A DNA stretch of 64,000 bases from Cubamyces lactineus (lineage: Eukaryota; Basidiomycota; Agaricomycetes; Polyporales; Polyporaceae), in contig JACDTU010000004.1 of NCBI GenBank assembly GCA_022376465.1, positions 248,001-312,000 on the forward strand, written 5' to 3'. The translations under genes were made by a program, and so were the position numbers. A model generated the notes under the pieces. That model had not been told where the DNA came from and did no database searches. It saw only the letters and a list, made by a program, of their open reading frames with translations. Below, piece after piece: positions 51,810 through 63,325 of the stretch (its first letter is position 1; every line of letters starts with the position of its first letter).

Positions 51810-53946
51810 TCAAACTTCGCCCCCGATAGTGTACACCAGCTTGCCGATCGTGCTGCCTCCCTTGGTGGCTAGGTCCGTGTGCGCGTCCCTGGCGCCCTGC
51901 GTGGAGAACGGATACTGCTTGTATATGTTGATTTTGAGGGCGCCGCTAGAAATGTACCCGAACAGCTTCTCGCCGTAGTAGCGGGCCTCCTCGGGCGTGT
52001 AGATGTAGTTCGCCATCCTGCGGGCGTACGCGTGGGGCGATGCAGAGTGCGAAGGGGAAGAAGGGGTAGGGAGGACGACGGTGCGCAGAGATTAGCGAAC
52101 GTTATGCCATACAGGGAAGACGGGGAACGGTGGATGGGAAACGAAATCAGGAAACGAGCACAACGCCAGAGAGGCTGCGCGGGGACGGAGATTGCGAAGA
52201 GGAGACTTGGGAAGTGAAAGAAACGGGAAGCGGGAGGTGGGAGGTGGGCAGATGATGATAGGGCAGGCGAACGGGGGAGTGGACGGACTCACGTTGGACG
52301 GAGGAGCGCGAGGTTCTTCTCGACGAGCTTCAGGGGCGCGACGGGCTCGACTGCGCCGGAGGCGTTTCCGACGCTCACGATCGTGCCCTTGCGGCGTGTG
52401 AGCTTGAAGTTGTCCAGGAACCTGCGGGCGTGCCGGGTCAGGTGAGTGGCCGTACGTATGCGGGTGCGACGTGAGTGGATGCGAGTGTGTAGTTGGTGCG
52501 TGCGTGTGTGCGTGGGGCCGTGTAGGTGTGCATGCGTACATGTATATGTGTGCGCAGGGACAGTCAGATATGCGTTATGGGCGTTCAGTAGGGCAGCACA
52601 TTTGCATTAGAAGTTGAAGTGGGCAGTCAGGGAGGCTATTGGGCCGAATGAACGGAGGTGACGGCATGAGTGCCCCCCCTGCGCGCTGCGCGCACGGCAA
52701 CTGGTTGTGCGGACCCAGTCGATAGCGCGAATGGCGATCGAGCGGTGGTAGTATGACAGTGGCGGAAAAGGTCCGCACGAATACAGCTTCGCAACAAGCT
52801 TGAACACGCCCCCACCGAACGCCAACGCGATAAGAAGCGCAGGCAATCTTGCAAAGATCCGAGCCCATACGCTCAGGGAAAACACTACTCACGTGTCCTT
52901 GCCCACACCGTCGTACACGACGTGCACGCCCTCGCCGCCCGTGAGCTCGAGCACGCGGTCGACGACGTTCTCCTTGGTGTACACGATCACATGGTCCGCG
53001 CCGTGCGCGCGCGCGACGGCGGCCTTCTCCTCCGTCGACGTCGTCCCGATCACCGTCGCGCCCGCGTGCTTCGCGAGCTGCGCCATGATCAGCCCGAACC
53101 CGCCCGCGACGGTGTAGATGAGGACGGTGTCGCCGGGCTTGACGCGGTACGCCTCCTCGAGGAAGGTGACCGCGGTCAGGCCCTGCAGCGTCGCGGCGGC
53201 GGCGGTGAGCAGCGAGACGTTGTCGGGGACGGGGAAGACCTTGGACCACGGCACGGAGGCAAACTCGGCGTGCACCCCGAGGAAGTTCTACGAACCGTGC
53301 GCAGTTGAGTATGTGCGCGTTCAAGCACGGAATGCGACGTGAGTGGTTGTGGACGTACCACAGCGACTCTGCTGCCGACTTTGAAGCCCCGCTTTTTGTA
53401 CTCCTCGTCGTTGAGGACCGCCTGGTCCGTAGGCAGGCTCACGATCGTGCCCGAGGCCTCCATGCCCAGGATCTGGGGGAAGGACTTGATAGGGTACAGG
53501 CCCTTCCTAGCGAGCGGTGCATAACATCAGGTCGCGCTTGGTTGAGCTTGTACGCTCCCGTAAACTGACCTGTAGTAGGTGTCGATGAAGTTGACGCCTC
53601 CATAGGCCACCTAAACCAAAGCTCATTGAGCGGTGACTCGGCTGTAGGATAGCCTCGTGCGCACCTTGATGACGATGTTCCCCGGGCCATGGGCGGGGAA
53701 AGGGACCTTCTTCTTCTCGAGGACGTCTACATCTCCGGTCTTGTCGATCGCGATAGCCTCAACGGTCTCAGGAAGGGACATTTCAACGCTAGTGTTGTTC
53801 ACTGGAATGGTAGCTGATAGGTGGCGAACAAGGAGGCCTGTGCGCGCGGTAGCTCGTTGCACTGGTAAGAGCACTCGCCCCTGTGAAAGCAGTTGTGGAC
53901 GCTGGGTGGCTGCTGCTCTGCGAAGGATGGCGGAGGATGGTATCAT
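51810..53946 (-). CDS. Zeta-crystallin-like NADPH:quinone oxidoreductase
   Basis: Multi-exon medium-chain dehydrogenase/reductase without the zinc ligands. The N-terminus (MIPSSAILRRAAATQRPQLL, Arg-rich, then VRHLSATIP) looks like a mitochondrial targeting peptide. The GroES-like part includes VEAIAIDKTGDVDVLEKKKV and FPQILGMEASGTIVSLP. The Rossmann part has VLIYTVAGGFGLIMAQLAKH and GATVIGTTSTEEKAAVARAH, and the quinone-oxidoreductase hallmark GVHVVYDGVGKDT, then FLDNFKLTRRKGTIVSVGNA. It ends in MANYIYTPEEARYYGEKLF and STIGKLVYTIGGEV. It likely reduces quinones or enones using NADPH, protecting against redox cycling. The intron between GVGKDT and FLDNF is about 470 bp, eight times the local norm. 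Confidence 0.9.
52422..52892 (-). repeat. Oversized intron with GT/GC-alternating repeat tract
   Basis: This intron of the quinone oxidoreductase gene is 471 bp. About 52470-52560 on the plus strand is a purine-pyrimidine alternating tract rich in TG, GTGTGCG and GTACATGTATATG units, able to adopt Z-DNA-like structure. The rest carries no coding frame. It may be an old insertion that enlarged a normal 50-60 bp intron. Confidence 0.65.
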
Positions 53947-55439
53947 CGGCTTATCAGCAGGGATCGGGGGCTGTTAGAGTCCTCTCCCATTGAACACAAT
54001 ACAGAGCTGGTCAAGTAGCCCATTGCGTGGTGAGAGTGGGTCAGGGCCATGCTTATTAATGCGCACTAGCTGCAGGGTATTCGTGGGTGGGAGGCGAAAT
54101 GGTGAAGATGACCGTCGCAGTGACGTCGACGGAAGCCCGGCATCCGCGTCCGCCTGCCTGAGTCGCGAAATGGCGCTCAAGAGCTTTCATTACTAAGGTC
54201 GAACTCCCCGAACACAAGTGTTTTCAGGAAAGCCATTCAGGTCATCAGACGCTTCTGGGGAAAGCATGCATAGACACAGGGACCAGTACACCTACCCATG
54301 ACGTCATAGCAGTACACGCGCAATAGCACAAGCTCGAACTTCGTGAGCAAAGCTCGACTTGGCTGAACACAGATATCAGATTACACAGGCACTGGGCGTT
54401 ACGACGAATTTTCCCAGAGCAAATGTAGTCCAAATTCCATCTATTACTCCACTTTTACTCAATCTTTACTGCATTCTGTATTTGCGTCGTCTTTGACCTG
54501 TGCAAAGGTAAAATTCTTCCCCAAAGCAACAAGTCTTCGAAGCCTCCCTCAATCGAGCATGTACGGTGTGATCATGATGTCATAGCGTTCGCTCTACGTC
54601 AGTCGGAGTTCCAATGAATGCAATTGTCCTTAAAACCGAGTCAACTCTTCGTCTGCCAACCATTCGCTCTTCTCTTCCCTCCATCACTGACCACCAGGAA
54701 TGCACGTCTAAGAGCTCTTGAGGCTAGCATATAGCACAGGTATGTCAGGGAAGACATTTACCTATGGTGAATACAGATGTTGATTAACCCTGCCTGACTT
54801 TTTAGACACCGCATATAGTCACTAGGACTCGCAAATCTGACCTTGGCGGCGGGTCCAAGTCATCATGTGAGTAGTCTCTTCGTGATAATTATACGCGCTC
54901 GCTCGGAGTGTTGTTTGTGCGGGTTACTGGCGACTTAAGGTAGGCTATGAGCTAAATTCTTAGACTCTAGTAGTACGTGCACACCCTGTTATATATGTAT
55001 AGCCTTTTGTTCTTGTACGAACACAATCAAATATATTTATGGACATACACGAATCCCACCTAAATAAGTGTGACCAAAGTGAATCAAGAAGTAATATTCA
55101 AGGAGGCCTGCGACGAGCAAATCAGGCCCAATTGGCGCCCGTTTACCGTAAGCGCCCGTGTCAAAGACGGAACAAAGATTTCAGAATTTCAAAGTTTCAT
55201 ATTCTTTTGCATTGCTTTGCCGCGATACATATCTGGTGCAAATCTGGTGCACACGTTTATCTTTCCTCCACATTTACTCGGCGAAAAAATATCGTAACGC
55301 CCAGTGAGGTGGTTTCATCGTAGAATACATAGGCGAGTGTAAGTGAGGCGGGAGAAGATAACAATACACTTTGTCCGAGAGCCCAGTGACATCGCATACA
55401 TCATGACCCAAGTCATCACCATCGTCCCACACTTCTTGC
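53947..55439. other. Intergenic stretch, AT-richer, no supportable gene
   Basis: Upstream of the quinone reductase and downstream of the phosphatase. 54.4-55.3 kb is noticeably AT-rich. The frames at 55039-55323 overlap each other in two registers and show no motifs. Confidence 0.5.
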
Positions 55440-56660
55440 TCAAGCGGATTCGTCGGCCCCTCCAGCACCAGTAGCCGCCACAAACGCGGCTACAAGAGTC
55501 TCATAAACGAGCACCACCTGGTCGTCGCGCTGCACCATCCCAGGTCTTTGTTCACGGAGCGAGTCGATCTCTTGCGCGATCATGTCATCTTCGAGTTCCT
55601 CGGGTAGAGGGCCAAGGGGTGACGGAGGAAGCGGCGGTATAGATTCGCCCTCCTTCGTAGCAGGCGATAGGAACCGGTAGTGCCGCAGCAGAGAGGAGAT
55701 CGCGATGAACGCGCCCGTCCGGCCGACCCCAGCAGAGCAGTTCACCATAATCGGCGGGTTGGGGTCCAGGTCCGCCATACCCGTGTACAGAGACAGGTCG
55801 CGGTTCGTCTCGTCAACCAGCCTTATAAAGCGTAGAAGTCCGTCCCGGTCTTCACGCGCAGGCACGCCGTGGTCGGGCCAAGAGGCGTAGAGCATGTGTT
55901 GGAAGAGGACGGGGTCCCCAACCGGCGTACGCTTTTCCGAGAGCAGTTGTAGCGAAACGACGCTCCGCAGGCAATGCGCCTCGTCGATATGTTGGGCGCG
56001 TACGAGGGTGACTTCGATGGGAGGATCCGCCCGTCCTCGCTTGGGCTCGATAATCCAAGACTGACCCTCCACGGGCGGGAAGTAGACGTGCGCCTTGCGC
56101 GATCCGCTCTCGAGATTTTGAGTGAGCTGCACGATCGTCCGAACGCGGTTCAGCTGGCGCAAGTTCGACAGGGAAGTCCCGGGCGGTGGCGAGATGCCCT
56201 CGACAATGACGCCGAGGAATGTGTGCGCAGTATGAGGCAAGGGTGCTTGTGTCGCGATCCACCATTTCCCCCCGGCCAGCTCGCGCACCCAGTTAGCGTT
56301 CAGATATCGTCCAGAGGTACACGAGCTTGAGCAATCATGGCTAGGCTCGCCAGGGCAAACCACGACGCGGGTACGGTCGTAAGGCACAATGTCCATATAT
56401 CGATTATCGTGTTCAACGGCGGGGTCTGAGCCCGCCGCAATCGCATAATAACTGGTGTATTCGGACTTTACGGTCATCGTCGATGCCAGATGTGAAAGCC
56501 TATGCCGCTTAGACGGATGGGATTGGTGCTTGGACGCCGCGCGTGCCACAATGCGCGTCCGCTCCCGCTTCTGGAGAATGCGGAGGACGAGGGTGATGTG
56601 GGCTGCGTTGTGCGCGTTTTCGAGCCATTGAGGGATGCCGGGGATCCTGTAGTCGGCCAT
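55440..56660 (-). CDS. Protein tyrosine phosphatase with a VNCSAGVGRTG active site
   Basis: One exon, 406 residues, starting MADYRIPGIPQWLENAHNAA. Classical PTP motifs in order: YMDIVPYDRTRV, YLNANWVRELAGGKWWIATQ (pTyr recognition region), LRQLNRVRTIVQLTQ, YASWPDHGVPA (WPD loop with the acid Asp), IMVNCSAGVGRTGAFIAISS (P-loop) and QRPGMVQRDDQ (Q loop). The family consensus is HCSAGxGRTG. Here the residue before the catalytic Cys is Asn (AAC), not His. That His normally tunes the Cys pKa, so activity may be altered; Cys and Arg are intact. No SH2 or membrane domain is seen, so it is probably cytosolic. A Pro-rich insert (PPLPPSPLGPLPEE) sits between the P-loop helix and the Q loop. The gene is divergent from its neighbour, with 276 bp between starts. 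Confidence 0.9.
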   Translation of the reverse strand: MADYRIPGIPQWLENAHNAAHITLVLRILQKRERTRIVARAASKHQSHPSKRHRLSHLASTMTVKSEYTSYYAIAAGSDPAVEHDNRYMDIVPYDRTRVVVCPGEPSHDCSSSCTSGRYLNANWVRELAGGKWWIATQAPLPHTAHTFLGVIVEGISPPPGTSLSNLRQLNRVRTIVQLTQNLESGSRKAHVYFPPVEGQSWIIEPKRGRADPPIEVTLVRAQHIDEAHCLRSVVSLQLLSEKRTPVGDPVLFQHMLYASWPDHGVPAREDRDGLLRFIRLVDETNRDLSLYTGMADLDPNPPIMVNCSAGVGRTGAFIAISSLLRHYRFLSPATKEGESIPPLPPSPLGPLPEELEDDMIAQEIDSLREQRPGMVQRDDQVVLVYETLVAAFVAATGAGGADESA

Positions 56661-56936
56661 GAGAGTCGATATAGGATGGGCTGCAGAGCCAGGAGCTAGG
56701 GGGGTTCGTGTGGGTGTACCAATGGAGCAGACGAGAAAGCTTGATTGAGAGACAGAACAAGCTTGAAGATACGATCGACGTATGATGACATATGCGGAAA
56801 ACACGTGATCTTGCAATAACCATCTTCGGAGCTATGGTCTTCTTCGCATACAGTCACTCTCTGCAGACGACCGTAACAAACGCACTGAGTTTGCTGACGG
56901 ACTACTGGGGTTAGCGAGTTGTAGTGACTGGTCGCG

Positions 56937-57506
56937 ATGGCAGAGCAATGGCAATCGCTGATCAATGAAGAGACCAAGGTTAAGTACGCCCAGCTTCACA
57001 CCACAAACGGACAGGCGGCGGCGTCCTGATTAATCTTCTAGAGTTAGCTCAACGCTCGATAAGTCTGTCGGCAAAAAGTACCTGACTGATGGGAGTCCAG
57101 AGACATGCTGGACCTCCCAGCAAGTGCGTTGTTTCTCATCCCCGAGTATCCCATTCGCTAATTGGACGTTTCGCAGGGCACTCCACAATACATCCAACTC
57201 TCCTTTGCTTCACCGGTGATTCCAAAACGTGTCGAGATCACCTTTCAGGGAGGTTTCGTCGGGACGCGGTGCTCCGTAGAGGTCCTACCGAGCACCGCGC
57301 AGGAAGGCGGGGCGAAGTGGCGGGTGTTAACGCGAATATACCCGGAGGACGTGAACAGGAAGCAGACGTTCGACCTGGTGCCTGGAGAGCCTGACCTGGT
57401 GGACTGTAGGATAGAGGGCATGAAGTTTGTGTTCGAGGAGAGCTCGGACTTCTTTGGGAGGGTTACAGTGTATGATCTACGAGTCTTGGGAGTCATTCCG
57501 TCCTGA
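56937..57506 (+). CDS. NR2C2AP-like small discoidin-fold protein
   Basis: Three exons starting 56937-56983. The donor GTACGC after AAG-GTT-AA was chosen because it alone gives EETKVKVSSTLDKSVGKKYL; the obvious GTTAAG donor runs into a stop. Next come DGSPETCWTSQQ and, after a second intron, GTPQYIQLSFASPVIPKRVE. The F5/8-type-C-like jelly-roll pattern continues with ITFQGGFVGTRCSVE, YPEDVNRKQTFDL, and ends ESSDFFGRVTVYDLRVLG. The order and spacing match the nuclear receptor 2C2-associated protein (TRA16) family, conserved in eukaryotes but poorly understood in fungi. The function here is unknown. The start shares an intergenic region with the phosphatase, so the two may be co-regulated. Confidence 0.85.
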
Positions 57507-57800
57507 ACGGAAACATTGCTCGTATGATCAAGGGTTTCGCTACTAGTCCCACTTTAAATCCACTCCGGGCAACGCGGCCTCAAGGTGTTCAGGTGGGAAC
57601 CTCAACTTCCCTTCCAGCTCATGTCTTGCCGTGACCACGTACCGCAACTCAAAACACGCTCATGTGGTCGCGACGCAGCACGACAAGATGTGACATGAAT
57701 AGGAACCACACACACTATGCATGCTCACGCCAAGTTTACATCCAAGCCCACGAGATATACCATTGACATTGACAACCTACCTGCTCTTTGCTGCTCCATC
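57507..57800. other. Short convergent gap
   Basis: 3' regions of the NR2C2AP-like gene and the F-box gene. No coding signal. Confidence 0.5.
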
Positions 57801-59309
57801 TCAGCAAGGAATCCTCCAGAACGGTGCCTCATCCTGCCAGAGTCATGTCAGATTTGAATGTGCAATCCGAAGATGAAGCTAGTATCACTCACCTCGTTGC
57901 AACGGAACTGCAATATGCCTTTGCCAGCCATCTCGGGCATCATTTGGGTGAACTCTTCCGTCGCGAAGTACGTGCACTCGTCGAAGTCCAAGATGAACGC
58001 CTCCAAGGATGCCGAAGCGCATAAGACGCGATCCATCTTCCGCCAATCCAAGCCCAGAACTATGTCGGTTGGATCATTCAATGCGACACGGATGGTCACA
58101 CGCCTCAGCGTGGGCGGGGCGCAGTGGCTCAAGAGTTCGAGGTAAACACGAAATCCCCTCTGTTTGCATTCCAGGACCTCGGCTTCGCCATAGCTATACC
58201 ACGTGTAGTCAAGGTTGAGCACGAGAGACTCTAGATTTACACAGGCCTCGAGATTCAGGACCCTCCATCGTTCTGGATCATCTAGATAGTCACATTGAAT
58301 GAGAGACCGACACAACACACAGACGGTACCAGCATTGAGGGTGGATGCTCACCAAATTCTGCGGAAAAAAGCGTGTGGAACGGATCCAACCGAAGGACAC
58401 GGATACATGCTCCGACGCGACTGAGAAACGCTCCGAGAGTTTCTACGTCTGTCCAGTTTGACGTGAGGCCGATTGCAAGGGTGTGCAGAGACCCTTGACG
58501 CCTGCTGCACCTGCGCGCTACCGTTTGGAGAAAGAGAGAAAGCCAGGGTGTGCGCAGGCAGTCGATCTCCAAGCTATGTATGTAGGGGCCTTCTGCTGGC
58601 CAGCACACCTTATTTATTGCGTCATTGACGTTGAGGTCGCTATCGGACCATGTTCCAAACGAGAGGGAGAACGAGGTGATATGTGAGAACAGAGCAAGGA
58701 CGTTCAGGACGTGGATGAAGCTGTCGGGTACAGGGCCAGGTGGTCGGATGGTGAGGCGTTCCAAGGCGTGCAGGGCACGTGCGGTAATAGGTGGATCGAG
58801 GGCGCTGTTCGTGCACCTCAGTCTCGCTAGAAGTAGTGTACGCAGGGCAGGAAGGCGGTCGACGAGCTCGCGAAGGAATTGCAGAGTTACTTGAGGTTCT
58901 TGTCCTGGAAGCAACGCGTATTTCCAAGTTTCTCCAGGCATCTGGGGATTTGCTCCTTGAAGGGTGAGATCACGGATGTATTCTCGAACGTAGTGGGACG
59001 TGGAGATAAACTCCAAGAACGTCGTGAAGTCGTTTTCTTCATGATTGGACCTGACGACGAGGTTGCGAAACAGATGATATCGACTTCTGGGCAGCCACTC
59101 GCGGCAAACGAGGGTGCAATTTCTCAAAGCTTGACCATCGTCATGCAGCTGATCGATGATTGGGTATGCTACATCGAACGGGAGGAGAGGTCGTTCGCGA
59201 ACTGGTGTCGTACGCGATGTATGGTTTTCTTGAGCCTGGGACAACAAGTATCAGCGTTGGTGTGCGAGGCGTGTAGCTTCTATTGCCGCACATGGATCCC
59301 TGCGGCCAT
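57801..59309 (-). CDS. F-box-like protein
   Basis: Four exons: 59292-59309, 58353-59235, 57893-58281 and 57801-57833; 440 residues with all phases matching. The first exon encodes only MAAGIH. An F-box-like motif follows (LLPFDVAYPIIDQLHDDGQA, LRNCTLVCREWLPRSRYHLF). The body has irregular leucine-rich segments (HYVREYIRDLTLQG, LRTLLLARLRC, LERLTIRPPG, LESLVLNLDYTW, TLRRVTIRVAL) of the kind seen in the large Agaricomycete F-box family, in which the tail recruits unknown substrates to SCF ubiquitin ligases. A read-through end would be HIQI at 57848, but GTGAGT after FRCNE and CAG at 57834 give the short tail DEAPFWRIPC. Family call sure, partners unknown. Confidence 0.8.
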
Positions 59310-60575
59310 ATTGCGCCTTCAAACCCTTTGAATCAGACGATTCCTATGTGATAGTATATGATTCAATCAGGCGTAAAGCAAGCTTTGAGTGATTCCTGCC
59401 TGCACCCAGTGTACGTCGCGTACAAACTGCGTGATCGGTTTTAGTGCTCGGATGGAGATCGTGTAAGTGTATCCTACCGTGGGCGTAGTCCTGATCGCTT
59501 TGAGTTCGTCGGCCCTTTGGCCTACTGCTTAGACGAACGCGCAAGCCACTGCCCAGGGAGGCGGCGCGACTGTCACAGGTCAGGTGGTTCTGTGACCATT
59601 ACATCCATGACCTCGAGCGTCTCGACTCTCGGGCGCTCTTGGACGCTCCTCGCAGACCTACGCCTTCGTCCAGCTTCGTCCCCATTTTCATTCACCTTTG
59701 GCAACAATCTGCGTACTGGTCCCATTACGAGTGATGCGCATACTGCAAGTGAAACTCGATGCGCTGTGTGAAGCAGTGCAAGCTATGTAGATTGAGCGTC
59801 CTCGACAACCAGCGCGCGGATGTCTGCACGCGCTCCGATGTCCCAGCTGTCATCCTTCGAACAGGTGGTGGCTCATGGTAAGGTTCATGAATCTAACAGC
59901 TCTTAGCTTACTGAATGGAACTGACTGCGCCTTCAAAGGATCGACCCACTTGACGTTCCGAACGCTCATGGGCCAACCTGGACGTTGTTTAAGGTATCAA
60001 CTAATCCCACCTTCAAACGCTGTAGCATGCACTAGCCATGCCTTTGAATCAGGCGTCTGAAGATGAAGAGAGATGCCTTAGTTGCTACTTCATCCCTGAG
60101 TCGTGCCCGAATCTTTCGTGATAACTGAAGAATCGACGTCGTCTGTGCGGCTTATTAGGGATACCGATCTGCGTCGGACTCGGAGTTCTCTCATAGCCGT
60201 ATTTGTCGCAGCTACGGGGCTCGCTCTTTGATAGAGTTATGGCTCGGCGTGGACCAATATCGGTGCGTGGTGCCACTACCTCTGTCTAGCGCTCCATGCC
60301 TCAAACTTCATGCTAATTACCATAGGAAGAGGCATAAGGTCACAAGCCTGACGATCATTGGCGCGTTGAGCGAAAGAGGCCTCCTCCTGACACGGTGTTG
60401 ACTTCCTGCGGTGGCTACGAGCTGTTGCGCTTCGATGGACGCCAGTCACGTCGTATCGCCTCCGCCACCATCCAGGACGCATGTAAGCTCGCTTACGACA
60501 CGCTGGACTGCGATGTGAGGCATGGCACATATAAACCCCTTGTCCGCACCGGATAGAACACCAACTCGTTCTGTC
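59310..60575. other. Intergenic stretch upstream of the P450 pair
   Basis: The plus strand is open at 59507-59741, reading QVRWFCDHYIHDLERLD and FVPIFIHLWQQSAYWSHYE. It looks protein-like but has no start, partner exons or recognised family, so it could be a gene relic. The rest shows nothing. Confidence 0.4.
60530..60535 (+). promoter_or_regulatory. TATA box of the first P450
   Basis: TATAAA (CACATATAAACCCC) lies 46 bp before the ATG at 60576. Confidence 0.65.
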
Positions 60576-62637
60576 ATGCACGACTCGCTCAGCGTCGTCT
60601 TTACGTGCCTGGCTGCGTTGGTGGGGACTTTGGTAGTGAAGTGGTTCTGGCATCCGGTGAGATTCCTTCTATGCCATCAACCGCCGTGCTCTTACTAGTG
60701 CATACCCATAGTTGCGAGCCATTCCCACTGTTGGAGGTTCCTCGTTCCCATTGCTCTCCTATCGCGGTGCATTCAACTGGATGCGCCATAGTAAGGCATT
60801 GGTAGCCGAGGGCTACGCTAAGGTAGGTCATATATTTTGTTTCCTCGATATTGCCTGACAAACTTGGTTGCATACAGTACTATGGCTCGGCGTTCAAAGT
60901 TGCGATGTTCGACCAGTGGCTGGTCATAATCAGTGGACCAAAGCTAGTGGAGGACGTGAGGAAGCGCCCGGACGACGAACTCTCATTCGTGGATGGTGCC
61001 ACAGAGGTCAGTACGCCCGCTTTGAGACAGTTCCTCGGCAGTCACACTTATATATCATGCGTAGTTTGTACCTCTGTGGCACGCCCTTGGACCCGAATTC
61101 CATCAGGATCACTACCATTTGGATATCATCCGGGACAAGCTCAACCGCAGTCTCACTACTCTCCTGCCGGACCTGGTCGACGAACTCACCGTAGCAGTCC
61201 CGGAATATATACCGGCGAAGTTCCATGGTGAACATGGTAGATGCCATTCGCCGGCGCTCATATTCAGCTTATAGATTGTTCACACAGAATGGGTGAGCGT
61301 TGATATTGCTGCCCACGCACGCGAGATCGTGGCTCGCGTTAGCAATCGCGCCTTCGTTGGAGTGCCTACATGTATGCCTTCTAGTTTCGTTGCGTCAACA
61401 TCTGACCTGACCTGAACTATGACTGTCAGGTAGGGACCGGCGGTACCTGGACCTCGCGATTGGCTTCGCTTCGGACATCAACAAGGACAAGACCATAATC
61501 AATCTGTTCCCGGCTTCAATTAAATTGTCAGTATCCGATGATTACTCGTTGGTCCTAAAGGTCTCAATCTCGCCCGCAGATTCGTAGGGCATTTCGTGAG
61601 CTATGCGAAAACGAACGTGCAGCATGCCATCCCTCTCCTGAAACATATCATTGAAGAACGGCGACGCATGATTGAGCAGGGTGACGTCGAGAAACCGGTA
61701 TGACCCCGACCAACTCAAGTGGACGTTATTGATGATAATCGTCGATTAGCACGACATGCTGCAGTGGATTACCGAAATGGCCGTCGCTAAGGGTCACGGA
61801 GACCAGTCCATCGTGGAACGGGTGATGGTTATGAACTTTGCGGCCATTCATACCTCCTCTACCGTACGCGGTATTCCTATCACTGTATATGAGCGCTCAG
61901 TGATCTGACTCTCAAAGTTGCTACAGAGCATAACTCAAGCACTCTACCACCTTGCAGAACAACCCGAGTATCTTCAGCCTCTACGGGATGAGATTGAACC
62001 CATTGTGAGGGAGGAGGGCTGGACGAAAGCGGCTCTGGGCAGGATGTGGAAGGTTGATAGTGTCATGAGGGAAGCTCAACGCCTGAACGGTATCAATACG
62101 AGTGAGTATGCCAAACCCGCCCAACTATATGATATCGCTCACCGCCCGATTACAGTTTCCGTCATGCGAAAGGCGAGGAAGAACGTTGTGCTCAGCAACG
62201 GAACTCTAATACCCCAAGGCACTCTCCTCGTCGCGGCAGCAATGCCTATGCATCATGACGACGATCTCTACGATCATGCGCACGTATTTGACCCTTTCCG
62301 TTTCGAGCGCCAGCGGCAAGGCGAGGGGCAGGGTACTAGGCACCAGTACGTCAACACCTCGGCCGACTACGTTGCATTCGGCCATGGCAAACATGCATGG
62401 TCAGCTTTCGTATTTCTCGTCTATGTTCATTGTATTTACTCATACGCCGCAATTTTTAGCCCCGGACGGTTCTTTGCGGCGACAGAGCTCAAGGCGATGC
62501 TCGCGTACATTGTGCTCAATTACGACATGAAGTTCGATGGAGATGGCAAGCGGCCGGAGAACGTATACTGGGGCCCTATCGTCTTTCCCGCACCGAGCGC
62601 GCGCGTGCTCTTCAGAAAGCGCCAGAGTTTTACATAG
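60576..62637 (+). CDS. Cytochrome P450 monooxygenase, first of a tandem pair
   Basis: About ten short exons, roughly 500 residues. The N-terminal anchor is MHDSLSVVFTCLAALVGTLV, ending KWFWHP. The proline-rich hinge reads LRAIPTVGGSSFPLLSY. Further motifs: an I-helix variant (MNFAAIHTSST in place of AGxDTT), the K-helix ExxR in VMREAQRL, a PERF-type FDPFRFERQ, and the heme loop, which is whole only after splicing: FGHGKHA, then CPGRFFAATELKA. The heme Cys codon itself is split by the intron at 62400-62459. The C-terminus is VYWGPIVFPAPSARVLF. P450s of this type sit in the ER and oxidise terpenoids, steroids or aromatics. It resembles the Agaricomycete CYP512-like group from memory, so that placement is tentative. 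The paralogue follows in the same orientation after 688 bp. Confidence 0.9.
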
Positions 62638-63325
62638 GCCATCCGGCTTTGCGATGTACGAGCTCTCTTAAATCGTTGAATAGCAGCTCGCTGTTTGAAT
62701 CGTGTAGTCGACTGCTATCGCTAGCGCTACGCTGGTCCGGGATGACGGCTGATATGCAGGTAGACGCCGAAACACAGGGGGTGCATGGCCAAGCCTTACC
62801 GTGCACGCGGTACTACCAATCTATGGAGGTTTCTCTCAGGCCCCGCTGACCCGACGCGCTTAAAGCCGGTGATTCCATGCGTGTGACATGCTACCTTTGG
62901 GCAGCGTGGATAACGGGGGACATTTAATGTCATATGTCGTGGTGATGTATAGGTGTTCCCCGGCCCACGCAGCACGGTCTTCTTTCACGAGGTCCATATT
63001 TTAGATTCCATCAGGAGGGCAGCTTATATCCCGGTGGAAGGTACGATGCTGGATTGGTCGGCGATTGTTTCTAGACCGCTGTCTGACACTGCCCGAAGTC
63101 GATGTCTCGTCCACCGGGGAAGCGGGGGGGATTCCACGGTCCCAGGTTGATGATGATATAGCTGCGGTGAGTGGCATGTGTTCACACCACTTCTGTTTCA
63201 GCTTCCACGATCTAGTAAATGTTAACGGCATCACCCTAGCTCATGATATATACCGCGCAAGCCACGGTGCTCGTCAACGCCACTCTCCCTCCCCTCTTGT
63301 TTGCGGGGACCGTGCCTGGCTTATC
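62638..63325. other. Gap between the tandem P450 genes
   Basis: 3' region of the first P450 and promoter of the second. No coding signal. Confidence 0.5.
63247..63252 (+). promoter_or_regulatory. TATA-like element of the second P450
   Basis: TATATA (CATGATATATACCG) lies 74 bp before the ATG at 63326. Confidence 0.5.
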
